Shown one piece after another: positions 37,579 to 46,917 of a DNA stretch of 64,000 bases. The position numbers were made by a program, and so were the translations under genes. The notes beneath the pieces were generated by a model. That model made no database searches and had not been told where the DNA came from. It was given only the letters and a program-made list of their open reading frames with translations. Each line of letters starts with the position of its first letter. The first letter of the stretch is position 1. Origin of the DNA: CBDHDN01 sp965261585. GTDB lineage: Bacteria > Pseudomonadota > Alphaproteobacteria > UBA6615. The DNA lies in NCBI GenBank assembly GCA_965261585.1, contig CBDHDN010000056.1, positions 7,326 to 71,325 on the forward strand. Direction: 5' to 3'.

Positions 37579-37657
37579 TGTCAACGGCGGCGTAAAAATG
37601 TACCGGCGCGGCGGCGCAAAAGTGTCCCACGGGCTCGGTGGCAGCTTGTCCCGGTAG
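36020..37657 (+). CDS. tnpC: IS66-family transposase TnpC, C-terminus replaced
   Basis: 545 residues in one frame, unlike copy 1. Coiled coil ALRAENAVLREEIRRLKGLSGPP, catalytic regions ISVDDTGARHGDRNG and ILSDDAGQFNVGRHALCWVHAERL, and the third acid in NTNGSENDIRAMVTRRK are present. After YLGDRLQVPNATP the frame runs into the IS21 terminus, so the last ~26 residues (VVNGGVKMYRR and so on) are foreign and about 25 native ones are lost. Catalytic residues are retained, but without a right terminal repeat this copy cannot transpose as a unit. Confidence 0.82.
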   Translation: MTESPPDIDELDITSLKALVLELLEDQAALRAENAVLREEIRRLKGLSGPPDIKPSSMDGEARSRGKAGRAANKARRRAKKGRVAIDERRVVAAEAPAGSRFKGYEDYLVQDLVCRPYNVLLRRERWLTPEGAYVVAPLPAGTRGHFGAELRRFVLAQYHGAQTSVERLTRLLRDLGVDISKRQIMRLLNQGQEDFVAESQAVLRAGLEGAPWISVDDTGARHGDRNGVTTQIGNDAFAWFGTTFSKSRLNFLELLQAGHGDYVLNAAAFAYMHKRNLAGPVIARLAEAPGNGCKSRRFASEGAWMAHLEQLGITALNVHPEPVRIATEGALWGAIQAHGLLADTVILSDDAGQFNVGRHALCWVHAERLIHKLDAFTDHQRREKERIQARLWSLYAALKAYRRKPSKRLGGQLARRFDALFTSKTGFITLDRLLARIHANRLELLVVLDRPEVPLNTNGSENDIRAMVTRRKLSAGTRSQSGKQARDTFIGLMKTCRKLGISYWHYLGDRLQVPNATPVVNGGVKMYRRGGAKVSHGLGGSLSR

Positions 37658-37758
37658 TCCACGGGAGGGCCCCGCGCGCGGGGCGACGCGCCCTCGGCGC
37701 GGCTGGCGGCGGCCCGCGCGTGGGAGGGGCCTGTGGGCCCACGGGGTCAAGCGGGGGG

Positions 37759-38523
37759 TTATTCGGACGGTTGCCGGCGTCGTGACCGGCTCTGCTTGAG
37801 CCGGTAGCTCTCGCCGTTCATCTCCAGGATATGGACATGGTGAGTGATGCGGTCGAGCAGCGCGCCGGTGAGGCGCTCGCTGGCGAACACCGTCGTCCAT
37901 TCCTGGAAGGGCAGGTTTGAGGTCACGATGGTGGCGCCGTTCTCGTAGCGCCGGCTGAAGACGTCGAACAGCAGCTCGCTTCCGGTCTGCGACAGGGGCA
38001 CGTAGCCGAGCTCGTCGACGATCAGGAGATTGACCCTGGCGAGCTGGGCCTGGAGGCGGAGCAGCCTCTTCTCGTCGCGCGCCTCGATTAGCTCGTGGAC
38101 CCGGTGGGGGGCGGTGGCGAAGCGCACGCCGAGGCCCTTCTGGCAGGCGGCGAGGCCGAGGGCGAGAGCGACATGCGTCTTGCCGACGCCGCTTGGGCCG
38201 AGCAGGATTACGTTCTCGCGGCGCGCGATGTACTCGCCGCGGGCGAGATCCAGCACCAGCATCTTGTTGAGCGCCGGGATCGCCTTGAAGTCGAAGCTCT
38301 CGAGCTGTTTGACGACAGGGAACCCGGCCTGCTTGATACGCCGCTCGACCAGGCGGCGCTCGCGGTCGATCAGCTCCAGCTCCACCAGTCGGGCGAGGAA
38401 CTGGACATGATCCAGGCCCTCGGCCGCGCACTGGCGCGCCAGTTTCTCGTATTCCCGCAGGAAGGTGGGCAGCTTCAGCCTCTTCAGGTGATGTTCGAGC
38501 AGGATGCGGGGGGCCTCAGCCAT
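37759..38523 (-). CDS. istB: IS21-family helper ATPase
   Basis: 254 residues of the DnaC/IstB AAA+ family. Walker A is LLGPSGVGKTHVALALG, Walker B LLIVDELGYVPLS, and sensor 1 ATIVTSNLPFQEW. IstB remodels target DNA and activates the IstA transposase. It starts at 38523, overlapping the istA stop by 8 bp, the usual coupling. Full length and apparently intact. Confidence 0.92.
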   Translation of the reverse strand: MAEAPRILLEHHLKRLKLPTFLREYEKLARQCAAEGLDHVQFLARLVELELIDRERRLVERRIKQAGFPVVKQLESFDFKAIPALNKMLVLDLARGEYIARRENVILLGPSGVGKTHVALALGLAACQKGLGVRFATAPHRVHELIEARDEKRLLRLQAQLARVNLLIVDELGYVPLSQTGSELLFDVFSRRYENGATIVTSNLPFQEWTTVFASERLTGALLDRITHHVHILEMNGESYRLKQSRSRRRQPSE

Positions 38524-40019
38524 GGCCGGCCCCTCCGGCCAGCAGGGTGGCGTAGTCGGCGCTCCGCGTGGCGGCGACGAAGGGCTGGGGCAGGTGCGGA
38601 TAGCGTGTCAGGTCAAGACGGGCCGGCCGCTTCTCGATGCGGGCCAGCAGCAGGTGCTTGACGGCGTCGAAGCCGATCAGGCGTCGCTTCACCGCGTCGC
38701 GCACCGCGGCCGCCACCTGCCGTTCCGGGAAGTCTTCGTGCAGGCGCAGCACCTGGATGTATTCGCGCTTGCCGCGCGGCCCGAAGCGCGCCTCGAGGAG
38801 GCGGCGCAGCGTGCCGAAGGCCGGGTCGAGCTTCCATCCGCGCAGCGGCGCCGCCTGGTCCAGGGCGCCCGGCTTCTTCTCCAGCAACGACAGGTAATGC
38901 AGCGGGTCGTAGACGATGTCGCCGCGGACATAGGAGCGCCCATGGCGGGCGACGATCTCGGCGCCGAGCGCGATCTCGACCCGGTCGACATAGCCCTTGA
39001 CCGTCACCTTCTTGTGGGCGTGCACCGCCGGCGCCGAGTAGTCCACCAGCCGGTAGCGCACCAGGGCCGTGGACGAGATCTGGCCCGGCACATGCTCGCA
39101 AGCCTCGAAGGGAACCGCCGGCAGATCGCGCAGGGCCTCGAGATCGGCCAGCAGCGCCGCCGCCTGCCCCCCTGCCTCCAGCGCGTCGAGCCGCTCCAGG
39201 CAGCGCGCCAGCAGCCGCTCGTTCAGGACCGACAGGTCATGCACCTTCGGGATCGGCACCATGAACCGGCGCCGTGCCGTCTTCACCAGGGCTTCGACCT
39301 TGCCCTTGTCGTTGCCCTTGCCGGGCCGGCCGAAGCGGGTCGCGGAACAGGTAGTGCGATTGCAGATGCGTGAACGCCTGCGTGCGCCGACGCGTGCCGT
39401 CGCCCAGGATCCGCGCCACCGCAAGCGTCGTGTTGTCATAGAGGATCGAGCGTGGCACCCCGCCGAGGAAGGCGAAGGCGCTGACATGGCCGTCGAGGAA
39501 GGCCTCCGTCGTCTCCCTCGGATAGGCCTTGACGAACCAGACGTTGGAATGGGGCAGGATCAGGCAGAAGAAGGCAACCTTCTCCCGCCTGCCTCCGACC
39601 TCGACCGTCGCCTCGCCGAAGTCGACCTGGGCATGGCCCGGCGGGTGATGCAGTGGAACGAAGGCCTCGCGCACAGACTGCCGCCGGGAACGCACATAGT
39701 CCTTCACGATGGTGTAACCGCCGCTGAACCCGTGCTCGTCGCGAAGACGCTCGAAGATCCGGTGCGCCGTGTGGCGCTGCTTGCGCGGCACCTCCGGATC
39801 CGTGTCCGCCTCCAGGATCGCGTCGACGATACCGGTGAACCCGTCCAGATTGGGCCGCCGGACCGGCTTCGTCCGGCGGTATCCCGGCGGCGCCGAGTAG
39901 CTCAGCATCTTCTTCACCGTGCGACGGTCGATGCCGAACCGCCGGCCCGCCTCGTGATGGCTCAGACCCTCGGCGACAACCGCCAGTCGAACCGCCGCAT
40001 AGAGCTCCACGCCGTACAT
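38516..40019 (-). pseudogene. istA: IS21-family transposase, frameshifted
   Basis: The 5' frame (40019 to ~39345) has the HTH (LSHHEAGRRFGIDRRTVKKML), the first catalytic Asp in GHAQVDFGEATVEVGG and the second in PRSILYDNTTLAV. At FRDP the match moves one frame on to FGRPGKGNDKGKVEALVKTARRRF, which holds the third catalytic acid (KVE), and continues to a stop at 38516. One extra C in GACCCGCTTCGG near 39345 explains the shift. Without full-length IstA the element should be immobile, unless the extra base is an error. Confidence 0.8.
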
Positions 40020-40215
40020 CTCCTGCCCCTCACCACAACCGACAAGGGGCTATAGGTGGCGCAATTTTGCGCCGCCGCGACCGGACCGCCCGATCGCTCC
40101 GCGTGGTGCATTATTCCTCCGCCGTTAACACGATTGCCTGGCCATCTCAAGCCGACGCGGAGGTGGCGCCACCTGACCGCAAGCAGAGCCCGCAAGTCCA
40201 TGATTGGCCGGCGGC

Positions 40216-40503
40216 TTACATTCGCATGCTCATGTGCCGGCCCTTGCTCTGCTGCTTGCCGGCCTTGCGCTCGGCGCGCTGTTGCCGCAACTCCCGGAGC
40301 TTCTCCGGATCGTCGAGCAGACGGGCGATGCGCTCCTCGCGCATCCGGAGGCTCTCGCTCCTGCGTTGCCCTGCCAGGGTCGCCGCGAGGTGCCGGTCGT
40401 CGTCTTCAAGCACTTCGCGCACCCGCGTGAGCGCTGAGCCGAGGCTCTCTTCTCGGAGCGCGATGCAATCGAGGTGGATGCCGTAATTGCCCGGGTCGGC
40501 CAT
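40216..40503 (-). CDS. Small basic/charged protein, possible relaxase-tail fragment
   Basis: About 95 residues from MADPGNYGIHLDCIALREES to a very basic end (LRQQRAERKAGKQQSKGRHMSMRM). Its final residues resemble the end of the neighbouring traA product (THKKSQGRSMGM), suggesting a leftover C-terminal piece of another mobilisation protein or a small DNA-binding helper. An alternative start at 40530 adds nine residues. No known domain can be named. Confidence 0.45.
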   Translation of the reverse strand: MADPGNYGIHLDCIALREESLGSALTRVREVLEDDDRHLAATLAGQRRSESLRMREERIARLLDDPEKLRELRQQRAERKAGKQQSKGRHMSMRM

Positions 40504-40734
40504 GACCATGAGTCCCTCGCAACGGCCCACCGCACGCGCCGTGGTCGCCCGGGCACGGGACCATGCTGCGCCTGATGTTGCGCTGGTATCGGTCCGGAAC
40601 GGGTTGAGGCGCTGGACGCCTCGGGCGTCATCTCAAGTAACTACTGTCTAATCTACTGAATTTATCGTTTTCGTGGATGGCCATCTGGCATTTGGTCTTG
40701 GGTGACTAAGCGCCTCAAGTTGAACGCGATGCTG

Positions 40735-41970
40735 CTACATGCCCATGCTTCGTCCCTGGGATTTTTTGTGGGTCTGGCGCTCTTCTTCCTCGGCCGTTTC
40801 GCGCTTTTTAGAGTGGCGCTCGACATAGTCGTTGAATTCCTTTTGCGCCGCCTTGCGTTCTTCCCCCGTTGCGTTGTACGCGGCTGACTGAAGCCGGCTG
40901 AACTCGCGGGCCTCCCTTTGCGCCCGGCGCTGGCGTTCCTCGTGCGTCTCTTGCGGTGCGGATTGTTCGCTTTGGCGCTCCCGTTCAACGGCCTCCGATA
41001 TCTGTCTGTCATCCCTGGCGATCAGCCTGCCGATATCGGTGAGCGACCAGCGCATGTGCTCCAGGCCGAGTGGGATGCCGTTGAGATGGGAGGCGTAGGT
41101 ATCATGGCCGTCCATGATACGCTGGCCGGTCTCTGTCAGGCTGTCGATTTCCGCCCGCCACCTGTCATAGCCGGTGAGACCGGTAACCGGTTTGCTTAAA
41201 TCGATCGCGACGGTCTCCAGCACCTCGGTGCGATATTCCAGCCGGTCCTTGACCGCCGCGAGGTAATCCTCGATTTCACGGCGGGTTTCGGTCCCTTCGT
41301 CGAGTTGGGCGAGCACTTTCCCAAGCGACCGGCGCGGGCGGTCTTCAAGGGCCGGGTTTCCGGTCAACGCTTCCATGCGGGCGCGGAGCTGCTTGTAGCC
41401 GTCCACATATATGGCATGCACACCGGCCCGTTCCGCGGCCGCGAGGTGACGGCTCCAGTCCTGCCGCAATGCTGAATAGGTGTCCCAGGCGACCTGTTCT
41501 TCCGTGGGTGCGGACGGATTCTCCACTGGCAGCTCCGGCGCCACTGCCGGAGGATCTCCGGCAAAGTCCCGTTCGGTTGGCATGGCAACCGTTTCAATCG
41601 GAGGTGTGGCCTGCGCCGGGGTATGCGGCCTGCCATCGTCGGGCCCGGCCGGTTGAATGAGCCCGGCCGGCACGCCGCCCGCTGTCTCGGCGGCTCCGCC
41701 CCCGAGCGGCGGCACTCCCTGGCGCATCTCCGGCTCGAGCCCTTGTTGATCCGCCTCCCGCTTGATTTGGTGCACGTAGCGCATCGTGGCCGCGCGCCGG
41801 TGGCGGCGCGCGCGGGCATGGAGGTCCTCGAAGACGTCGAGATCCCTGCGCCCGATGGCGCCATGCTCGGCCAGCAGGGACGCGAATTCGTCCGGCCGGG
41901 CACGGAAGGCCGCGGCCTGTTTCAGCAACACGGCATGGCGGGTGAGCGTCTCGCGAAATGCCTCGCCTAG
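40735..41970 (-). pseudogene. traA: traA relaxase/helicase gene, C-terminal part
   Basis: This open stretch continues the helicase part encoded at 43627-45291. If the IS1380 element and one CTAG are removed, codons join without a shift: ...EGDSVAL from the right side, then GEAFRETLTRHAVLLKQAAAF here. It encodes the charged C-terminal region of Ti-type conjugative relaxase-helicases (RRDLDVFEDLHARARRHRRAATMRYVHQIKREAD, later YVERHSKKRETAEEEERQ), ending KKSQGRSMGM. No catalytic motif is expected in this section. Confidence 0.75.
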
Positions 41971-43622
41971 CCCGGATTTCTCACACGGAGTAGTGCATCG
42001 GGGCCCCGAATCAGCGAAAGTGATTGTTGCAACAAGAACTTAAGCTGAGACGGAGGATCTCCCCGATGCCAACAGAGTGTATCTCGGATCTGTTCGGATT
42101 TGCACGCGTTGAGAGCCGGCGCGTTGAGGCAGCGTTTGACGGCGGTGCGGTGACGTCGAACGGCGGCGCGCTTTTGCTGGGGGCCACGGAGCGGGCGATT
42201 GGCCTGGTCGCGGGGTTTGCGCGATGTTTCCAGGACGGCCGCGATCCGGCGTTGACGGAGCACAGCGTCGCGACGCTGGTCGGCCAACGTGTGTTCGCCC
42301 TGGCGCTGGGTTACGAGGACCTGATCGACCACGACGAGCTGCGCCATGATCCGGTGATGGCGGTGCTCGCCGGCAAGCTCGAGGCGCGGCGGGCGGACTG
42401 CGCGCCGCTCGCCGGCAAGTCGACGCTGAACCGGCTGGAGCACGCGCCGTCGGGGGCGCCGTCGCGCTATCACAAGATCGGCCACGACGCGGCGGCGATC
42501 GAGCGCCAGTTCGTCGCGCTGTTCTTGGCCGCGCACCGGCGGCCGGCGAAGCAGATCATCATCGACCTCGACGCGACCGACGATCCGTTGCACGGCGAGC
42601 AGGAGGATCGGTTCTTCCACGGTTACTACGATTGTTACTGCTATCTGCCGCTGTACATCTTCTGTGGCCGGCATCTGCTGGCGGCGAAGCTGCGGCCGGC
42701 CAATATCGACGGCGCCGCCGGCGCGATCGAGGAGCTCGCCCGGATCGTCGAGCAGATCCGCGACGACTGGCCGGACGTGCGTATTCTGGTGCGCGCTGAT
42801 TCCGGCTTCGCCCGCGAGGCGCTGATGGCGTGGTGCGAAGCCAACCGGGTCGACTACGTCTTTGGGCTGGCCAGGAACAAGCGGCTCAGCGGCGCGATCG
42901 AGAACGCTCTCGCCGCCGCCGCCGCCGACAGCCGGCGCACCGGCAAGCCGGCCCGCCGCTACCAGGAGCTGGTGTGGACGACGCGTAAGAGCTGGAGCCG
43001 CGAACGCCGCGTCGTCGCCAAGGCCGAATGGACCCACGGTAAGGCCAATCCGCGCTTCGTCGTCACCTCGCTCGGCACCGGCGAGGTCAAGGCCCGCCGG
43101 CTCTATGAAAAGGTCTATTGCGCCCGCGGCGACATGGAGAACCGCATCAAGGAATGCCAGGCCGATCTGTTCGCCGACCGCACTTCGGCTGCCACCATGC
43201 GGGCCAACCAGCTGCGCTTGTGGTTCGCCGCCATGGCCTATGCGCTGCTCTGCGCGCTGCGCCGCATCGCCCTCAAGCACACCCGCTTCGCCCGCGCCAC
43301 CTGCGGCACCATCCGCTTGAAGCTGTTGAAGATCGGCGCCCAGGTGCGCCGCTCCGTCCGCCGCGTCAAGTTCGCAATGGCGTCTTCGTTCCCCTACCAG
43401 CAGGAATACCGCCTGGCTCACCATCGATTATGCAACGCCACCGGCTGACCCCAGCAGCCGGCCTCCGCCCGTCCCGTCAACCACACAGGATCAACTCCAG
43501 CCTCAGACCACCGCCAGCAGCCGGCGGAACCCTCCAGCCTGCCTGCTTCTCAGCAACCCATCAACAGCGCCGAAGATGAACTGGCTCTCGGCCACCACCA
43601 ATCCCGCTGTGAGAAATCCGGG
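41971..43622 (+). mobile_element. IS1380-family element, copy 2 (1652 bp), inside traA
   Basis: Perfect 15-bp inverted ends CCCGGATTTCTCACA (41971-41985) and its complement (43608-43622). CTAG directly repeats at 41967-41970 and 43623-43626, the same 4-bp target as copy 1. The transposase gene is intact, so this copy may be active and the likely source of recent insertions. Confidence 0.93.
42066..43448 (+). CDS. IS1380-family transposase, apparently intact
   Basis: 460 residues from the ATG at 42066, which follows GGAGG. DGGAVTSNGGALLL near the N-terminus, first Asp in IIIDLDATDDPLHGEQ, second in ILVRADSGFAREALM, and Glu in RGDMENRIKECQADLFADRTS. The DDE set is complete, in contrast to copy 1, from which the block with the Glu has been deleted. 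The gene is oriented opposite to traA. Confidence 0.92.
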   Translation: MPTECISDLFGFARVESRRVEAAFDGGAVTSNGGALLLGATERAIGLVAGFARCFQDGRDPALTEHSVATLVGQRVFALALGYEDLIDHDELRHDPVMAVLAGKLEARRADCAPLAGKSTLNRLEHAPSGAPSRYHKIGHDAAAIERQFVALFLAAHRRPAKQIIIDLDATDDPLHGEQEDRFFHGYYDCYCYLPLYIFCGRHLLAAKLRPANIDGAAGAIEELARIVEQIRDDWPDVRILVRADSGFAREALMAWCEANRVDYVFGLARNKRLSGAIENALAAAAADSRRTGKPARRYQELVWTTRKSWSRERRVVAKAEWTHGKANPRFVVTSLGTGEVKARRLYEKVYCARGDMENRIKECQADLFADRTSAATMRANQLRLWFAAMAYALLCALRRIALKHTRFARATCGTIRLKLLKIGAQVRRSVRRVKFAMASSFPYQQEYRLAHHRLCNATG

Positions 43623-45291
43623 CTAGCGCTACGGAGTCGCCCTCGGCGCGAGTCCGTTCACGGAGATCGTCGTACGCCGCCAGAACTTGCCTATGGCCAT
43701 CGACGAAGGTGCTCACCGTCTGGGCGTGACGCCAGCCGAAGGCGGTGCGCCGGACATCCCGCGCGATGCGGGCCAGGGCGTTGTCGTTGGCCGCGGCCTG
43801 GACCTCGCCCGTCTCGTCCCGTGTTTCGCCGGAGGATCGGCTTCTGTCCTCCCAGGCACTCTCCCGGCGGTCCTCCCATACGCCATCGGCCATGTAGTCG
43901 AGCGCCGCCTCCTTGGGTTGCGATCGTGACCAGCGTTCGGCCAGCCAGCCGCGGATCTCGGTGTCCGTCACCGCAACTTCGCGGTCGTTGTCCGCTCGCC
44001 TGTCGGCGATATCGAGGGCGAGCGGCGCCCGGTTGACATAGATGTCGAGCCCCTCGCGATGGCGTGTCGCGGCGGGATAGATCGTTTCACGCGAGGGCCT
44101 CGCATCGGCCAGCAGGAACGTCCAGTCCACGGTCAATCCCTGGGCCGATGTGATGGTGAGTGCATAGCCGTGATCGAGACGGATATTGCCGTACCAGTCG
44201 CGGATCTCGTCGTGGCGGAAGGATACGCACCGCCCATCCTCGGTGCGTGCCGATATAAGGACACTCGGCTCCGTTCCGGCCTCACTCATTTCAACCTTGA
44301 AGTCCTCCACCGTGACCACGGTGCCGTTGAACAACTGCTTTTCCCAGTGCGTGGCCCCGATACGCAGCCGGTCCCCACGCGCGATCTCCAGCGGCGAGGT
44401 TGTCCGCTCGTCTTCCGTGCCCCGGCTGACGATGACCGTCACCCGTTCCGTATCGGCCCGTTCCCCATCCGGCAACGAAGCGAACCGGCGTTCCCGCATC
44501 AGATGAGACAGTGCCCTCACTTCAGCCCGCGTGCGCGCCAGTACCACGCTGGATTTGTCGGGGTTCGCCCGCTGGTAGCGGTCCCAGTCATCGACTAGAC
44601 CGGTCAAAGTCTTTTCTTCATCGTACCCGATATGGAACCGTCCACGCAGGTGATGGGCTGCAATGGCCGATGCCGCATCGCCGTCGCGCAGCGCCTCGGC
44701 AGCAGCGACCTGCCACGGCGTAAATACAAGTTTTCCCTTCATGTTCTCGTAGTACGTAAGAATACGGGTGCGCCTCTCATCTGCCATCGAATTCGCCAGG
44801 AGCCGCGCCGTCCCGGGTGTCTCGCCCTGGACATGGGTCAGGATATCCTCCAGGTCCGCCTTCTGGCGCCGTATGCGGTCCACCCGCACGCTGCCAACCG
44901 CATCGCGGACCAGCCTCAGCCCCGGCCCCGCTTCAACGGGTTGCTGTTGTTGTGTGTCGCCCGCGAATACGATCTTCGCTCCATGGCGCTCGGAGAGTTG
45001 GAGTATATGATGCGCCTGGCGGGTCGACAGCATCCCCGCCTCATCGACGATAATGGTGGTATCCTTGTTAATCCCGATGCCGCCCCGCGCGGCGAGGCGC
45101 AGCAGTTTGTCGACGCAGAACGGCCGCGCCTCGACATCGTTGCCCAGCGCCACCGCCGTGCGCCAGGCCACGGCCGTGGCGATAATGTTCTGTCCGTGTT
45201 CACGGTAGAGATCGGCGATAGGCCGCAGTGTCGTGGTCTTGCCCGAGCCTGCCGCCCCTTCGATGATGGCGACCCGGCCTGATCGCGGATT
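43623..45291 (-). pseudogene. traA: traA relaxase/helicase gene, helicase part
   Basis: Encodes a superfamily I helicase: Walker A VAIIEGAAGSGKTTTLRPI, Walker B TTIIVDEAGMLSTRQ, GDTQQQQPVEAGPGLR, and the C-terminal motif YALTITSAQGLTVDWTFLL, as in Ti-plasmid TraA/MobA proteins that nick and unwind DNA during conjugation. Homology starts abruptly near 45291; the N-terminal MobL-type relaxase domain that should precede it is absent, and a divergent gene lies there instead. The 3' side is cut by IS1380 copy 2. The frame stays open into the element to 43561. Confidence 0.78.
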
Positions 45292-45315
45292 CTGGAAACA
45301 GCGGGGAGATGGACG

Positions 45316-45618
45316 ATGCCGGCGAAACGCTTCAACGAAGCGGATATCGACTTCGATGCCATGGATGGCAAATTGGCAAAATTGGTGCCGCCCAAGCTGA
45401 GTCTGACGGATGTGCTGGACCGTTTGCGGAAGCGGCTGATCGAGCAACAGGTGAAGGGCGTAACGGTGGCTCAAATGCATGAGGTGTTGAAATCGGGCGG
45501 CATCGATATCACGGAGCGCAGTCTGCGGACGTTTCTGGACAAGGGCGTATTGCCGGGAAGGAAGGTTGCCGAGGCCGCCAGGGCTACGCTGTCCGAAGAA
45601 GGCGGCGACCCGTTCTGA
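45316..45618 (+). CDS. Small hypothetical protein, possible conjugation accessory
   Basis: 100 residues: MPAKRFNEADIDFDAMDGKL, then helical LTDVLDRLRKRLIEQQVKGVTVAQMHEVLKSGGIDITERSLRTFL. The second half has the look of a helix-turn-helix (GVTVAQMHEVLKSGGIDITERSLRTFL), as in small DNA-binding proteins beside relaxase genes. I do not recognise a named family. It is divergent from the truncated traA and begins just beyond the point where traA homology ends, so its upstream region is part of the rearranged junction. Confidence 0.5.
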   Translation: MPAKRFNEADIDFDAMDGKLAKLVPPKLSLTDVLDRLRKRLIEQQVKGVTVAQMHEVLKSGGIDITERSLRTFLDKGVLPGRKVAEAARATLSEEGGDPF

Positions 45619-45706
45619 GCCGAACAACGGCGCATATGGGTTTGCGAAGCAACGAAGCGGCGTTCGATGAACGGGTGATCCATCATCACGACTTTTGGGA
45701 TACGAA

Positions 45707-45997
45707 CTATGCAGTTGCAAGGGGGGATGGTCTGGTCGTGGCGTGGCGCGTACCCGAGAGCGCCAGGTGCCGGGTGATGCCGGCTCCGTAGGTGCCGGTG
45801 TATTCCACTCCTACACGAAGCAGCTCGCCGTGAGAGCGGAACCAGCGAAGCATCGCCCGGTAGCCGGCCCGGGTGGTGGAGAACGATTCGGCGCCGAGCA
45901 CCGCTCCCTCCAGATCCACAATGGCGGCGGTGTGCAGGTCCTGGTGGGTATCGACGCCACCGATGATCTGGATGTTGTCGGCTGTCGCAGTCGCCAT
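45707..45997 (-). pseudogene. IS110-family transposase, N-terminal fragment
   Basis: 96 residues from MATATADNIQIIGGVDTHQDLHT. IIGGVDTHQDLHTAAIVD carries the first acid of the DEDD (RuvC-like) domain, and SFSTTRAGYRAMLRWFRSHG with GVEYTGTYGAGITRHL the next motif. Full IS110 transposases are ~340-400 residues; here the frame ends at 45707 with unrelated residues, so the C-terminal serine-containing domain is missing. The gene-free 250 bp upstream (45998-46247) is probably the left part of the same element. Confidence 0.8.
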
Positions 45998-46247
45998 GTT
46001 CGCCCCTTGGTCTATGGTGGGTGGAGGGGTTGGCTCCGACCTCAGCCGATGTCGGACACGACAGTGACGGGGCGCCCAAGGCCGGGCTCTCATCAGGTCA
46101 CGATGTCGGTCGAGGTCGGAACCTCAACCGGTTGCCCTCGGGTGGCCGACATGTCCGGGGAATGACATCTCGGTCGGTCAGAGTGTGGGTCAAGCCACCC
46201 GGGGGCGGCCGGCCCTGTCAGTCTAGATGCGTCTATCGCTGTGTGGG

Positions 46248-46500
46248 TCAGGCCACCCCGAGGGAACCGGCCCGCAGATACTCACTGTCGGAATGGTGGA
46301 ACAGCCCCATGGGCAACCGGCGGCTGCGGATCGCCATCTTCAGCGCATCCTCGCACAGGACGCTCTTCAGCCGCTCGGCCATCGACCAGCCGACGATCTC
46401 CATCGTGGCCAGATCCTTGACGGCGGCGAGGTAGAGCCAGCCTTCGTCAGTTGTGATGTAGGAGATGTCAGCGATCGATTGCACGCGTGTGCACCACACA
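46248..46500 (-). pseudogene. IS3-family OrfB fragment
   Basis: The segment VQSIADISYITTDEGWLYLAAVKDLATMEIVGWSMAERL, followed by LPMGLFHHSDSEYLRAG, is the middle of an IS3-family rve integrase core: the first Asp (ADISYI), and the second in HHSD. Both ends are missing, and the usual Gly-Ser-Gln-Tyr after HHSD is damaged. It is unrelated to the complete IS3-family copies at 48010 and 62446. Confidence 0.75.
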
Positions 46501-46566
46501 ATAAATCCCATTATCCGTTGTTTGGTCTGTTGTTGACAGGTGTAGTCAACATGGACAACATGCGCC

Positions 46567-46917
46567 ATGAATCATGACACGAGACCGGTCGGTTGGATCA
46601 GGGCGGCGCGGAAGGTGTTCGAATCGTTCCCTGCATCCGTGCAGGATCGGGTCAACACGGCGCTGACGATCGCGGTAGAAGGCGGCAAGGCGGATATCGC
46701 CAAGCCGCTGAAGGGCGTTGGACCGGGTGTCATGGAGATCGCCATCCGATACCGGACCGATGCGTGGCGAGTGGTCTATGTGACGGAAGTGGCGGGCCGG
46801 CTTTGGGTGATCCACGCGTTTCGGAAGAAGTCGAAAACGGGGATCAAGACGCCGAAGGCCGAGATCGATCTGATCGAGGGCCGGGTGGCGCGACTGAGAA
46901 GGGAGCTGATGCCATGA
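46567..46917 (+). CDS. HigB/RelE-like toxin (phage Gp49-type)
   Basis: 116 residues: IRAARKVFESFPASVQDRVNTAL, KPLKGVGPGVMEIAIRYRTDAWRVVYVTEVAGRLWVIHAFRKKSKTG. The WRVVYV..VIHAFRKKSKTG core matches the Gp49-like HigB family of ribosome-dependent mRNA interferases. The stop overlaps the next gene's ATG by four bases (ATGA). Toxin-first order is typical of higBA. Stabilising modules of this kind are common on plasmids and islands, which fits the surrounding traA and IS remains. Confidence 0.85.
   Translation: MNHDTRPVGWIRAARKVFESFPASVQDRVNTALTIAVEGGKADIAKPLKGVGPGVMEIAIRYRTDAWRVVYVTEVAGRLWVIHAFRKKSKTGIKTPKAEIDLIEGRVARLRRELMP

Larger units (their letters stand above)
37579..40130 (-). mobile_element. 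IS21-family element (2552 bp)
   Basis: The left end starts TGTCAACGGCGGCGTAAAAA and the right end, complemented, TGTTAACGGCGGAGGAATAA. Inside the left end a second related repeat, GGCGGCGCAAAAGTGTCCC, follows GGCGGCGTAAAAATGTACC, as is usual for IS21 multi-repeat termini. istA and istB are present in order. No matching target duplication is seen (ACACCGGT on the left, CGATTGCC on the right), consistent with a later rearrangement at one side. Confidence 0.82.

Noticed and set aside
45292..45720. Upstream extension of the traA frame beginning MQLHSSYPKS
   Set aside because: The residues before NPRSGRVAIIEG have no relaxase motif and lie opposite a more convincing plus-strand gene; they are taken as a chance open frame.
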